Origin: Gelatiniphilus marinus
GTDB taxonomy: Bacteria; Bacteroidota; Bacteroidia; Flavobacteriales; Flavobacteriaceae
Reading direction: 5' to 3' (one strand)
Length of the DNA stretch: 64,000 nucleotides
NCBI RefSeq assembly: GCF_042678305.1
Contig: NZ_JBHUDT010000002.1
Shown: piece after piece, positions 46,697 through 54,903 of the stretch
Position numbering within the stretch: the first letter of the stretch is position 1
Layout: each line of letters opens with the position of its first letter
Notes under the pieces: generated by a model
The model's input: only the letters and a program-made list of their open reading frames with translations
Told to the model about the DNA's origin: nothing
Databases searched by the model: none
Program-made: the position numbers and the translations under genes

Positions 46697-48949
46697 TTAA
46701 AATTTAAACTCAAAACCGCCATAAATTCCAAAGGGGTGTCCAGGTCTTAAACCAGAAGGCGTTCTTGACACCGCATAGGTGTTGTCTAATAAATTCATAA
46801 GGTTAGCAGTTAGGTTAAACTGCTTTGCAATGTTGTATTTGCCCGATAAATCCAGGATAAAATAAGAATCTACTTTTTCGTTGCTTGGAATTGCTCCAGT
46901 ACCGGATTTTGTTCTAAACTCTCCGTTGAACCTTGCATTTAAATTTACTTCAAATTTAGAATGCTCTAATGAAATTGCAGCATTGAATTGATTTTTTGGT
47001 ATATAAGGCATTTCATCTCCAGAGGTTACAGTGCCCCACAGTCTGTTAGAGCTCCCAAAGTCGTTTAAAAATTCTGAATTAGTATATGTGTAAGCAAAAG
47101 AAATTGGTAGGGAAAACGTGCTGTTAGGGTTTGCTAAGTTGTAGTTTAATAATAATTCCAGTCCGTTCACTTTTACTTCGCCTGCATTAAATTGATCTAA
47201 AGAACCCGATCCGCCAGATGCTGCAAGGTCGCTGCCTAAAAGGTTGGAATAATCGTTGTAGAAACCAACAATCTCCCCTCTTAGTTTGCCTGTATTAAAA
47301 CGGGTTCCTAATTCGTAATTTATACTTTCTTCTGCCTTTTCGCCATCTCTATTTCCAGGAGGCGAGAAGCCTTTGTGAACGCCACCAAATACTGAAATAT
47401 TATTGTTAAACTTATAGTTAGCGCCCATTCCGGGAATAAAAATAGAAACTGTATTTTCCCTGGTTTGTAAATTAGTAGCAGTTCTATTTACATCGTTTTT
47501 ACCAAAATCTTCTCTGTTTAAAGCGATGTTTTCGTACCTTAAACCAGGTGTAAAGGTCCATTTGTTGTGTTTTAATTTGTAGGTTATAAAAGAAGCTAAA
47601 GCTTTTGCACTACTAATTCTATTGGCATCTGTTCCGGGGGTTCCGGCAGTTGTTAAAGTTAAAATTCCAGTATTGGAAATGCTGTAGTTATCTACCCATT
47701 GAAACCGGTCTTCTTCATCATAGTGGTACCTTAGGCCAATTTCAATATCGTGAAAAGTATCTCCTTTGTACCAATGGTAATCTAATTTTGTTTGGATACC
47801 TTGTGCATAGTATTTTCTGTTGTTTGCTTTAATACCCAATACATCTGCTGCAGAATTTATGCTGCCCGTTACCGTGTTGAAATGTCCCGATAGTGTTGTT
47901 GGATCATTTAAAACATTAGCAATAGATTGCTTATCGCCGTTAAAGGTAACATCGTTTAACTTATACCAATTTCTTGCAAAGTTGTTGCGATATAAATTAG
48001 TGGTAATTCTGAAGTTTTTAGAAAACTCCAAGTTGTGTGTTAGCACATATTGGGTATGGTCAGTAGTCATTTTATCATGGTTTGAAGCAGGGTATCGAGA
48101 AAACGGATTTTTATTGAAATCTTCTTCAGACAAGCCTAAATACGTTTCATTTCCATTTTCATCAGAGTACTGAAACTTGAACTCAATATTTTGTTTTACG
48201 GTAGCATTCGCAAACAAATTGGCACTCAATTTTGCAACAACATCATTTTTGTTAAAACCAGTATTTTTTTCGCTAGGTAAAGTTTTAAAACCATCTGAAC
48301 CATAATTTAAATATTCTACCAAATAGCCAAAGGTTTTGTTTGCCCCACCAATCTTTGCGTGCAGTTGGTTAGAATTAAAACTACCATAACTTGCTCTTAT
48401 TTTGCCAGAAAATTTGTTTGGTATTTGTGAAGAAACCATGTTAATTGCTCCGCCACTGGTAAAAGGGCCGTATTGTACTTGGCTACTGCCTTTTAAAATT
48501 TCTACGGCTTCCATTCTTGCAATAGTAGGAAAATAGTAAGCCGCAGATGCGCTGTAAGGTGCCGGGGCGGTTAAAATACCGTCTTCCATAATGGTAATTT
48601 TCGAACTTCTTCCCGGAGATGTACCTCTTAAACTAATGTTTGGTCTTAAACCAAAGCCATCTTCTTGGTACATATTAACGCCAGGTACGATACTTAAAAC
48701 TTTATGGATATCTGTTGAATTAAATTTTTCGAGTTCTTGAGACGACAGATAAAATGCGGAGCCGGTTCTGTGTTTTGCTACATATTTACTGCCTAATATT
48801 TTGTTTGTAGAAATTAATACCTCATCTAATTTTTGAATGGAGTCTAATTGGTTTTTTAAGACTTTACTTTCTTTTTGTTGAGCAGAAATAGTAACCGCAA
48901 ATAGAGAGGTTAAAACTAATAATTTTGTCTTGATTTTATTTAGTTTCAT
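46697..48949 (-). CDS. TonB-dependent outer membrane receptor
   Basis: 750 residues from the ATG at 48949; the longer frame would begin at a TTG upstream of the promoter box and is rejected. A signal peptide (KTKLLVLTSLFAVTISAQ) and a TonB-box-like region (LDEVLISTNK) are followed by the plug (about 60-180: 'DIHKVLSIVPGVNMYQEDGFGLRPNISLRG', 'ITIMEDGI', 'RMEAVEILKGSSQVQYGPFTSGGAIN') and a 22-strand barrel ending in 'YGGFEFKF' (terminal Phe). The plug motifs are those of FecA-like siderophore/ferric-citrate receptors. No N-terminal signalling domain or adjacent sigma/anti-sigma pair is present. The ligand cannot be told from sequence. Confidence 0.88.
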   Translation of the reverse strand: MKLNKIKTKLLVLTSLFAVTISAQQKESKVLKNQLDSIQKLDEVLISTNKILGSKYVAKHRTGSAFYLSSQELEKFNSTDIHKVLSIVPGVNMYQEDGFGLRPNISLRGTSPGRSSKITIMEDGILTAPAPYSASAAYYFPTIARMEAVEILKGSSQVQYGPFTSGGAINMVSSQIPNKFSGKIRASYGSFNSNQLHAKIGGANKTFGYLVEYLNYGSDGFKTLPSEKNTGFNKNDVVAKLSANLFANATVKQNIEFKFQYSDENGNETYLGLSEEDFNKNPFSRYPASNHDKMTTDHTQYVLTHNLEFSKNFRITTNLYRNNFARNWYKLNDVTFNGDKQSIANVLNDPTTLSGHFNTVTGSINSAADVLGIKANNRKYYAQGIQTKLDYHWYKGDTFHDIEIGLRYHYDEEDRFQWVDNYSISNTGILTLTTAGTPGTDANRISSAKALASFITYKLKHNKWTFTPGLRYENIALNREDFGKNDVNRTATNLQTRENTVSIFIPGMGANYKFNNNISVFGGVHKGFSPPGNRDGEKAEESINYELGTRFNTGKLRGEIVGFYNDYSNLLGSDLAASGGSGSLDQFNAGEVKVNGLELLLNYNLANPNSTFSLPISFAYTYTNSEFLNDFGSSNRLWGTVTSGDEMPYIPKNQFNAAISLEHSKFEVNLNARFNGEFRTKSGTGAIPSNEKVDSYFILDLSGKYNIAKQFNLTANLMNLLDNTYAVSRTPSGLRPGHPFGIYGGFEFKF

Positions 48950-48972
48950 TATAAATAGGTTTAATTTTTGGG

Positions 48973-49003
48973 CAAATATAAACCTCAATTTTAAATCAGC
49001 AAA
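48973..49003 (-). promoter_or_regulatory. Promoter of the TonB-dependent receptor gene
   Basis: A textbook match on the minus strand: TTTG (49003-49000), 19-bp spacer, TATATTTG (48980-48973), then 23 bp to the ATG. Confidence 0.8.
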
Positions 49004-49312
49004 GCTTATTTAGAATAAATAAAAATAATTTTTTTAATGATTTGATAATTAATATTTTATAATTAAAATTTTTGCTTATCTTTCTTTTTGGTTTTAAATT
49101 ATTTTTAGATTTCTTCAATACCTCACAATTAAAATCGTCTGGTAATGTGGTTTAATATTCGTCTATAAACGCAATTAAATTTTTTTGTTTGTTGAGATGA
49201 ATAATGCTAAGAAAACGGCTTAGAAAAATACCATTTTATACGCTTGGAAATTCTAAATTACTTTTTATATTTGCACCCTTAAAAATTCTAAAAGAGAGGA
49301 GGTTAAGATACT
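49004..49312. other. Divergent non-coding region before rpsU
   Basis: About 310 bp, very AT-rich, without a gene. It separates the TonB receptor promoter from the rpsU promoter. Apart from these promoters I see no repeat or structured element. Confidence 0.6.
49244..49302 (+). promoter_or_regulatory. rpsU promoter and unusual strong Shine-Dalgarno
   Basis: TTG (49244-49246), 19 bp, TATATTTG (49266-49273). AGGAGG at 49297-49302 lies 10 nt before the ATG. Strong Shine-Dalgarno sequences are nearly absent elsewhere in this window. In flavobacteria bS21 helps hide the anti-Shine-Dalgarno, and rpsU is known to keep a strong site for self-regulation. Confidence 0.85.
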
Positions 49313-49507
49313 ATGTTAATAATACCGGTAAAAGAAGGAGAAAATATAGATAGAGCGCTAAAGCGTTATAAACGTAAATTTGTAAGAACAACCATTAAGA
49401 ACCAATTGCAAGATCGCAAACAGTTTAACAAGCCATCCGTTTTACGAAGAGCTCAAATACAAAAGGCGCAGTACATCCAGCGCTTAAGAGACGCAGAAGA
49501 GGTATAG
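49313..49507 (+). CDS. rpsU: 30S ribosomal protein bS21
   Basis: 64-residue basic protein of the small subunit platform, next to the 3' end of 16S rRNA. Typical 'IPVKEGENIDRALKRYKRKFVRTTIKNQL-DRK-F-KPS--RR'. In Bacteroidota bS21, bS18 and bS6 form a pocket that sequesters the anti-Shine-Dalgarno tail, which explains why most genes here lack Shine-Dalgarno sequences. Ribosomes lacking bS21 should prefer this mRNA with its AGGAGG, giving feedback on bS21 supply (known from published flavobacterial work; here inferred from the matching site). Monocistronic with a terminator. Confidence 0.96.
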   Translation: MLIIPVKEGENIDRALKRYKRKFVRTTIKNQLQDRKQFNKPSVLRRAQIQKAQYIQRLRDAEEV

Positions 49508-49528
49508 TACCTGTCGCTTAATAAATTT

Positions 49529-49556
49529 AATCCCGCAAAAAAGCGGGATTTTTTTT
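49529..49556 (+). terminator. Terminator after rpsU
   Basis: AATCCCGC (49529-49536) / GCGGGATT (49543-49550) with an A6 loop and a run of eight T. Confidence 0.92.
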
Positions 49557-49750
49557 GTCTAATATTTATTCTACGCACATATTGCAGTGCAAGCTTAATA
49601 AATAGGCTTTGTTTAAGGTTGTAAACAGCGGTAACGGCTTTTGTTAATCTGGGTTAAATACGGTTTGTGCCTGCGAATTAACCAAAGTGCAAATCATATA
49701 TCTGTTTCAAAAAAAATTGTATCTTGAACACAGAATTTTGAATATATTAT

Positions 49751-50647
49751 ATGTCCTTTAAATCATTCGCAGATTATTTATTGTTGGAAAAAAACTATTC
49801 GGCATTAACCGTAAAAGCTTATCTAAACGATTTAGAAACTTTTTCAGCATTCATAACAACCGAATACGGTACCAATTCCATCAATCAAGTTAATTACCCG
49901 CAAATAAGGCATTGGATAGTTTCTATGGTAGAAAGCAAACTGTCAAACATAAGTATAAACCGAAAAATATCGGCATTAAACACCTATTATAAGTTTCTTT
50001 TAAAAATTGGTGCAATTAAAACCAATCCGCTTTACAAGCACAAAGCTTTAAAAACAAGCAAAAAAATCCAAGTCCCTTTTTCAGAAGATGAGGTAAAGGC
50101 GGTTTTAAACAATCTGCATTTCGATAAGGATTTTGAAGGCATTCGCAACAAGCTAATTATAGAATTGTTTTACACAACCGGAATACGGCGTATTGAGCTA
50201 GTGCAGCTCAAGCTTGCACATGTAGATCTGGCAAACAAAACCTTAAAAGTATTGGGCAAAAGAAATAAAGAGCGCTTCGTACCGTTATTAAACTCTGTAG
50301 CGCAGACCTTAAGTAATTATATAATTTCAAGAAGCAACTTAGAACAAATCACAGATAACGATATGCTGTTTTTAACGAAAAAAGGAATTAAAATATACGA
50401 AACACTTGTTTACAGAATAATAAATGAGTATTTTAGTTTGGCATCTTCAAAGGTTAAAAAGAGCCCGCATATATTGCGGCACTCCTTTGCAACCCATTTG
50501 CTTAACCAAGGTGCTAGTTTAAATGCAGTAAAAGAACTCCTGGGGCATTCCAGTTTAGCAGCAACACAAGTTTACACGCACAACAGTATAAAAGAGCTTA
50601 AAAAAACACATATTAATGCACACCCAAGAAGCGAAACCAAAAAATAA
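49751..50647 (+). CDS. xerC: Tyrosine recombinase, XerC type
   Basis: 298-residue tyrosine recombinase with N-terminal SAM-like core-binding domain (about 1-90: 'FADYLLLEKNYSALTVKAYLNDL', 'ISINRKISALNTYYKFLLKIG') and catalytic domain. The catalytic set is visible: R in TGIRRIEL, H-x-x-R in HILRHSFATHLL, H in LGHSSLA, and the nucleophile Tyr 275 in TQVYTH. Size and the chromosomal location between rpsU and hpf, conserved in flavobacteria, support a dimer-resolving XerC role rather than a phage integrase; no att site or phage gene is nearby. Confidence 0.9.
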   Translation: MSFKSFADYLLLEKNYSALTVKAYLNDLETFSAFITTEYGTNSINQVNYPQIRHWIVSMVESKLSNISINRKISALNTYYKFLLKIGAIKTNPLYKHKALKTSKKIQVPFSEDEVKAVLNNLHFDKDFEGIRNKLIIELFYTTGIRRIELVQLKLAHVDLANKTLKVLGKRNKERFVPLLNSVAQTLSNYIISRSNLEQITDNDMLFLTKKGIKIYETLVYRIINEYFSLASSKVKKSPHILRHSFATHLLNQGASLNAVKELLGHSSLAATQVYTHNSIKELKKTHINAHPRSETKK

Positions 50648-50746
50648 AAGTATGTAATGAGCCAAAAGAAACCTTTTAGAACCAACTAATTAAACCAAGT
50701 ACAGGCCATTTGCATCTAGCCAATTATTAACCTAAAAAAATAACAG

Positions 50747-51049
50747 ATGAAAGTAAACACACAATCAGTTAATTTCAACGCAGACCAAAAATTAATAGAT
50801 TTTATCCAAAGACGAATGGATAAGTTAGACATGTATTATGATAAAGTTATAAAATCTGATGTTTATTTAAAAGTAGAAAACACAAGTGGTAAAGAAAATA
50901 AAATATTTGAAGCCAAGGTAAGCGTGCCCGGAGACAGTTTTGTGGTAAAAAAGCAATGTAAAAGTTTTGAAGAAGGTGCAGATATGGCAATTTCGTCCTT
51001 AGAAAGGCAGCTAAAAAAGCGAAAAGAAAAATTAAGAGCACATTTATGA
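50747..51049 (+). CDS. hpf: Ribosome hibernation-promoting factor / RaiA family
   Basis: 100-residue beta-alpha-beta-beta-beta-alpha protein that binds the 30S decoding region in starvation. 'MKVNTQSVNFNADQKLIDFIQRRMDKLDMYYDKVI', 'VYLKVE', 'EAKVSVPGDSFVVKKQCKSFEEGADMAISSLERQLKKRKEK'. It is the short form, without the C-terminal dimerisation domain. It lies 99 bp after xerC and immediately before the tRNA-tuf operon promoter. Confidence 0.93.
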   Translation: MKVNTQSVNFNADQKLIDFIQRRMDKLDMYYDKVIKSDVYLKVENTSGKENKIFEAKVSVPGDSFVVKKQCKSFEEGADMAISSLERQLKKRKEKLRAHL

Positions 51050-51070
51050 AAAAAATTTATGAAAAAATGT

Positions 51071-51129
51071 TTTGAATAAAAAAATAAATCTATACATTTG
51101 CAGTCCGTTAGAAATAGCGGGCTTTTTTT
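51071..51129 (+). promoter_or_regulatory. Promoter of the tRNA-tuf operon with overlapping hairpin
   Basis: TTTG (51071-51074), 18 bp, TACATTTG (51093-51100). Two bases later AGTCCGTT (51102-51109) can pair, with wobbles, with AGCGGGCT (51116-51123) and is followed by T7. The hairpin may terminate hpf transcription, but it also spans the expected start of the tRNA transcript. Confidence 0.65.
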
Positions 51130-51151
51130 ATGCTAAAAAAGTGTAAAAAAC

Positions 51152-51225
51152 GCCGATGTAGCTCAGCTGGCTAGAGCAGCTGATTTGTAATCAGCAGGTC
51201 GTGGGTTCGAGTCCCTCCATCGGCT
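51152..51225 (+). tRNA. tRNA-Thr (anticodon TGT)
   Basis: 74-nt cloverleaf: acceptor GCCGATG (51152-51158) / CATCGGC (51218-51224), D-loop AGCTCAGCTGGCTAGAGC, anticodon arm CTGATTTGTAATCAG with TGT, T-loop GGGTTCGAGTCCC. No encoded CCA. First gene of the tRNA-tuf operon. Confidence 0.97.
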
Positions 51226-51341
51226 CTAAAATATTGAAATGCGAGCAGGAAGTTGAAAAAAGTATAGTGTATATTTTTTTTACTTGAGAAGAGATGTTTA
51301 TTCTGAGCGTAGTCGAGGGAAGTCCTTTATCGGCTTTTTGA

Positions 51342-51359
51342 TTTCTGCGAAAGCAGAAA
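51342..51359. repeat. Short dispersed palindromes in the tRNA spacer
   Basis: TTTCTGC-GAAA-GCAGAAA (51342-51359). Just upstream, TTCTGAGCGTAGTCGAGG (from 51301) belongs to another palindrome family common in Bacteroidota spacers. Both lie between tRNA-Thr and tRNA-Tyr. Confidence 0.5.
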
Positions 51360-51467
51360 GCACGAATAGGAAAAGCAATAACTGCTTAGAAGGTGTTCTT
51401 AAAAAAAAATATTGATAGTAGCATTTTAAATTCAGTTTTTTTGAATTTTTTAAAATGTAAATAGATT

Positions 51468-51549
<82 letters not shown>

Positions 51550-51791
51550 CAATTTTGAGCGTAACGCTAAAAGAGCGCCTTAAAGGTGTTTCCGAGGCTT
51601 CGGGGTTGCTCCCCCGGTAACGATTTTTGCGCAGTCGAAAATTAAGAAATCCAAAAGTAAAGCAAGTTTATAGATTTGCTGTTTTTTTTTTGGAACCGTT
51701 CATGTAAGTAATGGGTATAATTTGATTAGATTCTTAAATCAATCTACAGGTTTTTCGAAATTTGGTTTTGTTGGGGTTTTTTCAAAAAATT

Positions 51792-51864
51792 GCGAGAGTA
51801 GCTCAGTTGGTAGAGCGTCAGCCTTCCAAGCTGAATGTCGCCGGTTCGAACCCGGTCTCTCGCT
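51792..51864 (+). tRNA. tRNA-Gly (anticodon TCC)
   Basis: 73-nt cloverleaf: acceptor GCGAGAG (51792-51798) / CTCTCGC (51857-51863), anticodon arm TCAGCCTTCCAAGCTGA with TCC, T-arm CCGGTTCGAACCCGG. Confidence 0.97.
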
Positions 51865-51869
51865 CTATA

Positions 51870-51932
51870 AATTTACGAATTACTAAATGCGATTCACGAA
51901 TCGTAAATCTTGAATCGGCAATCGTAAATAAA
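51870..51932. repeat. Degenerate heptanucleotide array between tRNA genes
   Basis: Nine consecutive 7-bp units fill the spacer between tRNA-Gly and tRNA-Thr: AATTTAC, GAATTAC, TAAATGC, GATTCAC, GAATCGT, AAATCTT, GAATCGG, CAATCGT, AAATAAA. A shared 'gAAT' pattern recurs at fixed phase. Confidence 0.6.
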
Positions 51933-51934
51933 TT

Positions 51935-52006
51935 GCCGGTGTAGCTCAGGGGTAGAGCGTTTCCTTGGTAAGGAAGAGGTCACGAGTTCAAATCTCGTCA
52001 TTGGCT
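51935..52006 (+). tRNA. tRNA-Thr (anticodon GGT)
   Basis: 72-nt cloverleaf: acceptor GCCGGTG (51935-51941) pairs with CATTGGC (51999-52005) using two G-U pairs. Anticodon arm TTCCTTGGTAAGGAA with GGT, T-arm ACGAGTTCAAATCTCGT. It lies 71 bp before tuf. Confidence 0.95.
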
Positions 52007-52077
52007 CTATATTAAGGAGTATAGCAAAGAATACACTAATATTATTATATAACTAAGATTAAAATTATTTAAAAAAC

Positions 52078-53265
52078 ATGGCAAAGGCAACTTTCGATCG
52101 TTCAAAACCACACTTAAATATTGGTACAATTGGACACGTAGATCACGGTAAAACAACTTTAACTGCTGCTATTACTAAAGTATTAGCTGATGCAGGTTTC
52201 TCAGAAGCAAGATCATTCGATCAAATTGATAATGCACCAGAAGAAAAAGAAAGAGGTATTACAATTAATACATCTCATGTAGAATATCAAACAGAAAATC
52301 GTCATTATGCACACGTTGACTGTCCAGGTCACGCCGATTACGTTAAGAACATGGTAACTGGTGCGGCACAGATGGATGGTGCTATCTTAGTTGTTGCTGC
52401 AACAGATGGTCCAATGCCGCAAACTCGTGAGCACATCTTATTAGGGCGTCAAGTAGGTATTCCTCGTATCGTTGTTTTCTTAAACAAAGTAGATATGGTT
52501 GATGACGAAGAGCTTTTAGAGCTTGTAGATATGGAGGTAAGAGACTTGTTGAACTTTTACGAGTACGATGGCGATAACGGGCCTGTAGTGTCTGGTTCTG
52601 CTTTAGGCGCACTTAACGGTGAGCAAAAATGGGTTGATACAGTATTGGAGTTAATGAAAGCTTGTGATGAGTGGATTGAAGAGCCAGTACGTGATATGGA
52701 TAAGCCTTTCTTAATGCCTATTGAAGATGTATTCTCAATTACTGGGCGTGGTACTGTTGCCACAGGCCGTATTGAAACTGGTGTAGCTAACACTGGTGAT
52801 CCTGTTGAGATTATTGGTATGGGAGCTGAAAAGTTAACATCTACCATTACAGGTATCGAGATGTTCCGTCAAATTCTAGATAGAGGTGAAGCTGGAGATA
52901 ACGCAGGTATCTTATTAAGAGGTATTGAGAAAACTCAAATCTCAAGAGGTATGGTAATCTGTAAACCAGGTTCTGTAACACCACACGCTAAATTTAAAGC
53001 AGAGGTTTATATCCTTAAAAAAGAAGAAGGTGGACGTCACACACCATTCCACAACAACTACCGTCCACAGTTCTACGTACGTACAACAGACGTAACAGGA
53101 AACATTGCGCTTCCAGACGGTGTTGAAATGGTAATGCCCGGAGATAACTTAACTATTACTGTTGAGTTGATTAACACTATTGCAATGAACGTAGGTTTGC
53201 GTTTCGCTATCCGTGAAGGCGGTAGAACAGTAGGTGCAGGACAAGTAACAGAAATTTTAGACTAA
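52078..53265 (+). CDS. tuf: Elongation factor Tu
   Basis: GTPase delivering aminoacyl-tRNA to the ribosome. 395 residues with GHVDHGKTT (P-loop), the switch motifs RGITINTSHVEY and DCPGHADYVKNM, and NKVDM (G4); then the two beta-barrel domains (GRGTVATGRIETG, GDNAGILLRG) to 'MPGDNLTITVELI...RFAIREGGRTVGAGQVTEI'. Codon use is strongly biased, as in highly expressed genes. It lies within the tRNA operon; a hairpin terminator follows. Confidence 0.98.
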   Translation: MAKATFDRSKPHLNIGTIGHVDHGKTTLTAAITKVLADAGFSEARSFDQIDNAPEEKERGITINTSHVEYQTENRHYAHVDCPGHADYVKNMVTGAAQMDGAILVVAATDGPMPQTREHILLGRQVGIPRIVVFLNKVDMVDDEELLELVDMEVRDLLNFYEYDGDNGPVVSGSALGALNGEQKWVDTVLELMKACDEWIEEPVRDMDKPFLMPIEDVFSITGRGTVATGRIETGVANTGDPVEIIGMGAEKLTSTITGIEMFRQILDRGEAGDNAGILLRGIEKTQISRGMVICKPGSVTPHAKFKAEVYILKKEEGGRHTPFHNNYRPQFYVRTTDVTGNIALPDGVEMVMPGDNLTITVELINTIAMNVGLRFAIREGGRTVGAGQVTEILD

Positions 53266-53291
53266 ACATTAGTTTAATAAATATAGAGCTT

Positions 53292-53323
53292 AAGGTATTC
53301 CGATTTATTCGGAATGCCTTTTG
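53292..53323 (+). terminator. Terminator after tuf
   Basis: AAGGTATTCCGA (53292-53303) / TCGGAATGCCTT (53309-53320), 12 bp with one G-T pair, then TT. The short T-run may allow read-through to tRNA-Trp-secE. Confidence 0.75.
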
Positions 53324-53347
53324 AATTATATTTAAGGGTTTAGCTCG

Positions 53348-53365
53348 TCCCAATAGCTATCGGGA
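53348..53365. repeat. Dispersed 18-bp palindrome
   Basis: TCCCAATAGCTATCGGGA is one base from a perfect palindrome (TCCCGATAGCTATCGGGA), a form often scattered in flavobacterial spacers. It sits between the tuf terminator and tRNA-Trp. Half of it (CTATCGGGA) also occurs at 871-879. Confidence 0.5.
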
Positions 53366-53385
53366 ACTAGTTAAATGTCCAAAAC

Positions 53386-53458
53386 ACGGGTTTAGCTCAG
53401 TTGGTAGAGCACTGGTCTCCAAAACCAGGTGTCGGGAGTTCGAGTCTCTCAACCCGTG
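53386..53458 (+). tRNA. tRNA-Trp (anticodon CCA)
   Basis: 73-nt cloverleaf: acceptor ACGGGTT (53386-53392) / AACCCGT (53451-53457), discriminator G, anticodon arm CTGGTCTCCAAAACCAG with CCA, T-arm GGGAGTTCGAGTCTCTC. The trnW-secE-nusG order is conserved in the group. Confidence 0.97.
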
Positions 53459-53605
53459 CTAAGCAAAAGCAGTGTGGCAAGAAGCAAAACCTGCCATATT
53501 TGGTAAAGGTGACTTTAAGTCCAAAGCGGCGCACCTTAAATTAAATTTGAGTGTGCAAACAAAACAATTGAAAACATTTCAATTTACATTAAAAGAAATT
53601 ATAAA

Positions 53606-53800
53606 ATGGCTGGAATTGTAACTTATATAAGAGAATCGTTCGGAGAACTAAAAAACAATGTATCGTGGCCTACTTGGGCAGAAGCACAGAGTTTAACGGT
53701 TTTGGTAGCTGTGTTTTCTATTATATTTTCTCTTGCTATTTGGGGTGTAGATACTGTATTTAGCAAAGTTATTACAGCTTACTTTCAATGGATTAAATAA
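53606..53800 (+). CDS. secE: Preprotein translocase subunit SecE
   Basis: 64-residue single-helix form of SecE, which clamps SecY in the inner membrane. 'IVTYIRESFGELKNNVSWPTWAEAQSLTVLV' carries the conserved amphipathic helix and W-P-T motif, then the membrane helix (LVAVFSIIFSLAIWGVDTVF). It is 17 bp before nusG, in the usual operon. Confidence 0.95.
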   Translation: MAGIVTYIRESFGELKNNVSWPTWAEAQSLTVLVAVFSIIFSLAIWGVDTVFSKVITAYFQWIK

Positions 53801-53817
53801 CGATAAAAGGAAAATTT

Positions 53818-54372
53818 ATGTCTGAAGTAAGCGAAAAAAAATGGTACGTTGTACGTGCAGTTAGTGGTCAAGAAAACAAAATAAAAACCTATATCGAAAA
53901 CGAGATTGCTCGATTAGGCCTTCAAGATTATGTTGACCAAGTATTGGTACCAACCGAAAGAGTAGTACAAATTCGGAACGGAAAAAAAATACACAAAGAA
54001 AAAGTGTTTTTCCCGGGTTACATTATGATACAAGCTAATTTAACAGGCGAAGTTCCCCACATTATAAGATCGGTTACCAATGTTATTGGTTTTTTAGGTG
54101 AAACAAAAGGAGGCGATCCGGTACCGCTTAGGCAGTCTGAAGTAAACAGAATGTTAGGTAAGGTTGACGAGTTGGCCGTAGAGGAAACCGCTCACGTTGC
54201 CATTCCATACACTAAAGGCGAAACCGTAAAAGTTATTGATGGCCCATTCAATGGATTTGATGGTACCATAGAAAATATAAACGAAGAAAAGCGTAAACTT
54301 GAAGTCATGGTAAAGATTTTTGGAAGAAAAACCCCATTGGAATTAAGTTATATGCAAGTTGAAAAAGTATAA
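53818..54372 (+). CDS. nusG: Transcription antitermination factor NusG
   Basis: 184 residues. The N-terminal NGN domain (KKWYVVRAVSGQENKIKTYIE, 'VFFPGYIMIQA', 'VIRSVTNVIGFLG') binds the RNA polymerase clamp. The C-terminal KOW domain (KGETVKVIDGPFNGFDGTIENINEEKRKLEVMVKIFGRKTP) contacts Rho or ribosomal S10. Normal length, between secE and rplK. Confidence 0.97.
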   Translation: MSEVSEKKWYVVRAVSGQENKIKTYIENEIARLGLQDYVDQVLVPTERVVQIRNGKKIHKEKVFFPGYIMIQANLTGEVPHIIRSVTNVIGFLGETKGGDPVPLRQSEVNRMLGKVDELAVEETAHVAIPYTKGETVKVIDGPFNGFDGTIENINEEKRKLEVMVKIFGRKTPLELSYMQVEKV

Positions 54373-54446
54373 ACAGTGTTACATTCAGATAGATGAAACT
54401 TTCGCTTCCATAAGAAAGATATCATCGTAAAATTAAATTATTAAAA

Positions 54447-54884
54447 ATGGCAAAAGAATTAGGTAAAGTAGTTAAGTTACAAGTTCGGGGAGGTGCTGCG
54501 AATCCGTCGCCACCGGTTGGACCCGCTTTAGGAGCTGCTGGTGTTAACATCATGGAGTTCTGTAAGCAATTCAATGCCAGAACCCAAGATAAGCCAGGTA
54601 AAGTATTACCCGTGGTTATATCTGTTTACAAAGACAAATCGTTCGACTTTGTAATCAAAACTCCACCAGCAGCAGTTCAATTAATGGAAGCTGCAAAAGT
54701 GAAGAAAGGGTCTGGAGAGCCAAACCGAAAAAAAGTAGCTAAAGTTTCTTGGGATCAGATTAAAACCATCGCAGAAGACAAAATGGTAGATTTAAATGCA
54801 TTTACCGTAGAATCTGCAATGAAAATGGTTGCTGGTACCGCAAGATCAATGGGTATAACCGTAACAGGGCAATTCCCTAATTAA
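54447..54884 (+). CDS. rplK: 50S ribosomal protein uL11
   Basis: 145 residues, part of the GTPase-associated stalk base. 'KLQVRGGAANPSPPVGPALGAAGVNIMEFCKQFNA' (Pro-rich N-terminal domain) and 'GSGEPNRKKVAKVSWDQIKTIAEDKM' (rRNA-binding domain). It is followed by rplA 19 bp later. Confidence 0.98.
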   Translation: MAKELGKVVKLQVRGGAANPSPPVGPALGAAGVNIMEFCKQFNARTQDKPGKVLPVVISVYKDKSFDFVIKTPPAAVQLMEAAKVKKGSGEPNRKKVAKVSWDQIKTIAEDKMVDLNAFTVESAMKMVAGTARSMGITVTGQFPN

Positions 54885-54903
54885 TCTATTAAAGACATTT
54901 AAA

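Noticed and set aside
49751..50647. XerC-type recombinase as an integrase mobilising the two accessory modules
   Set aside because: It lies in a conserved housekeeping position, at least 9 kb from both modules, and looks like chromosomal XerC; no direct evidence links it to them.
51762..51944. 60-codon ORF over tRNA-Gly
   Set aside because: It reads through the tRNA gene and the heptad spacer; a chance frame.
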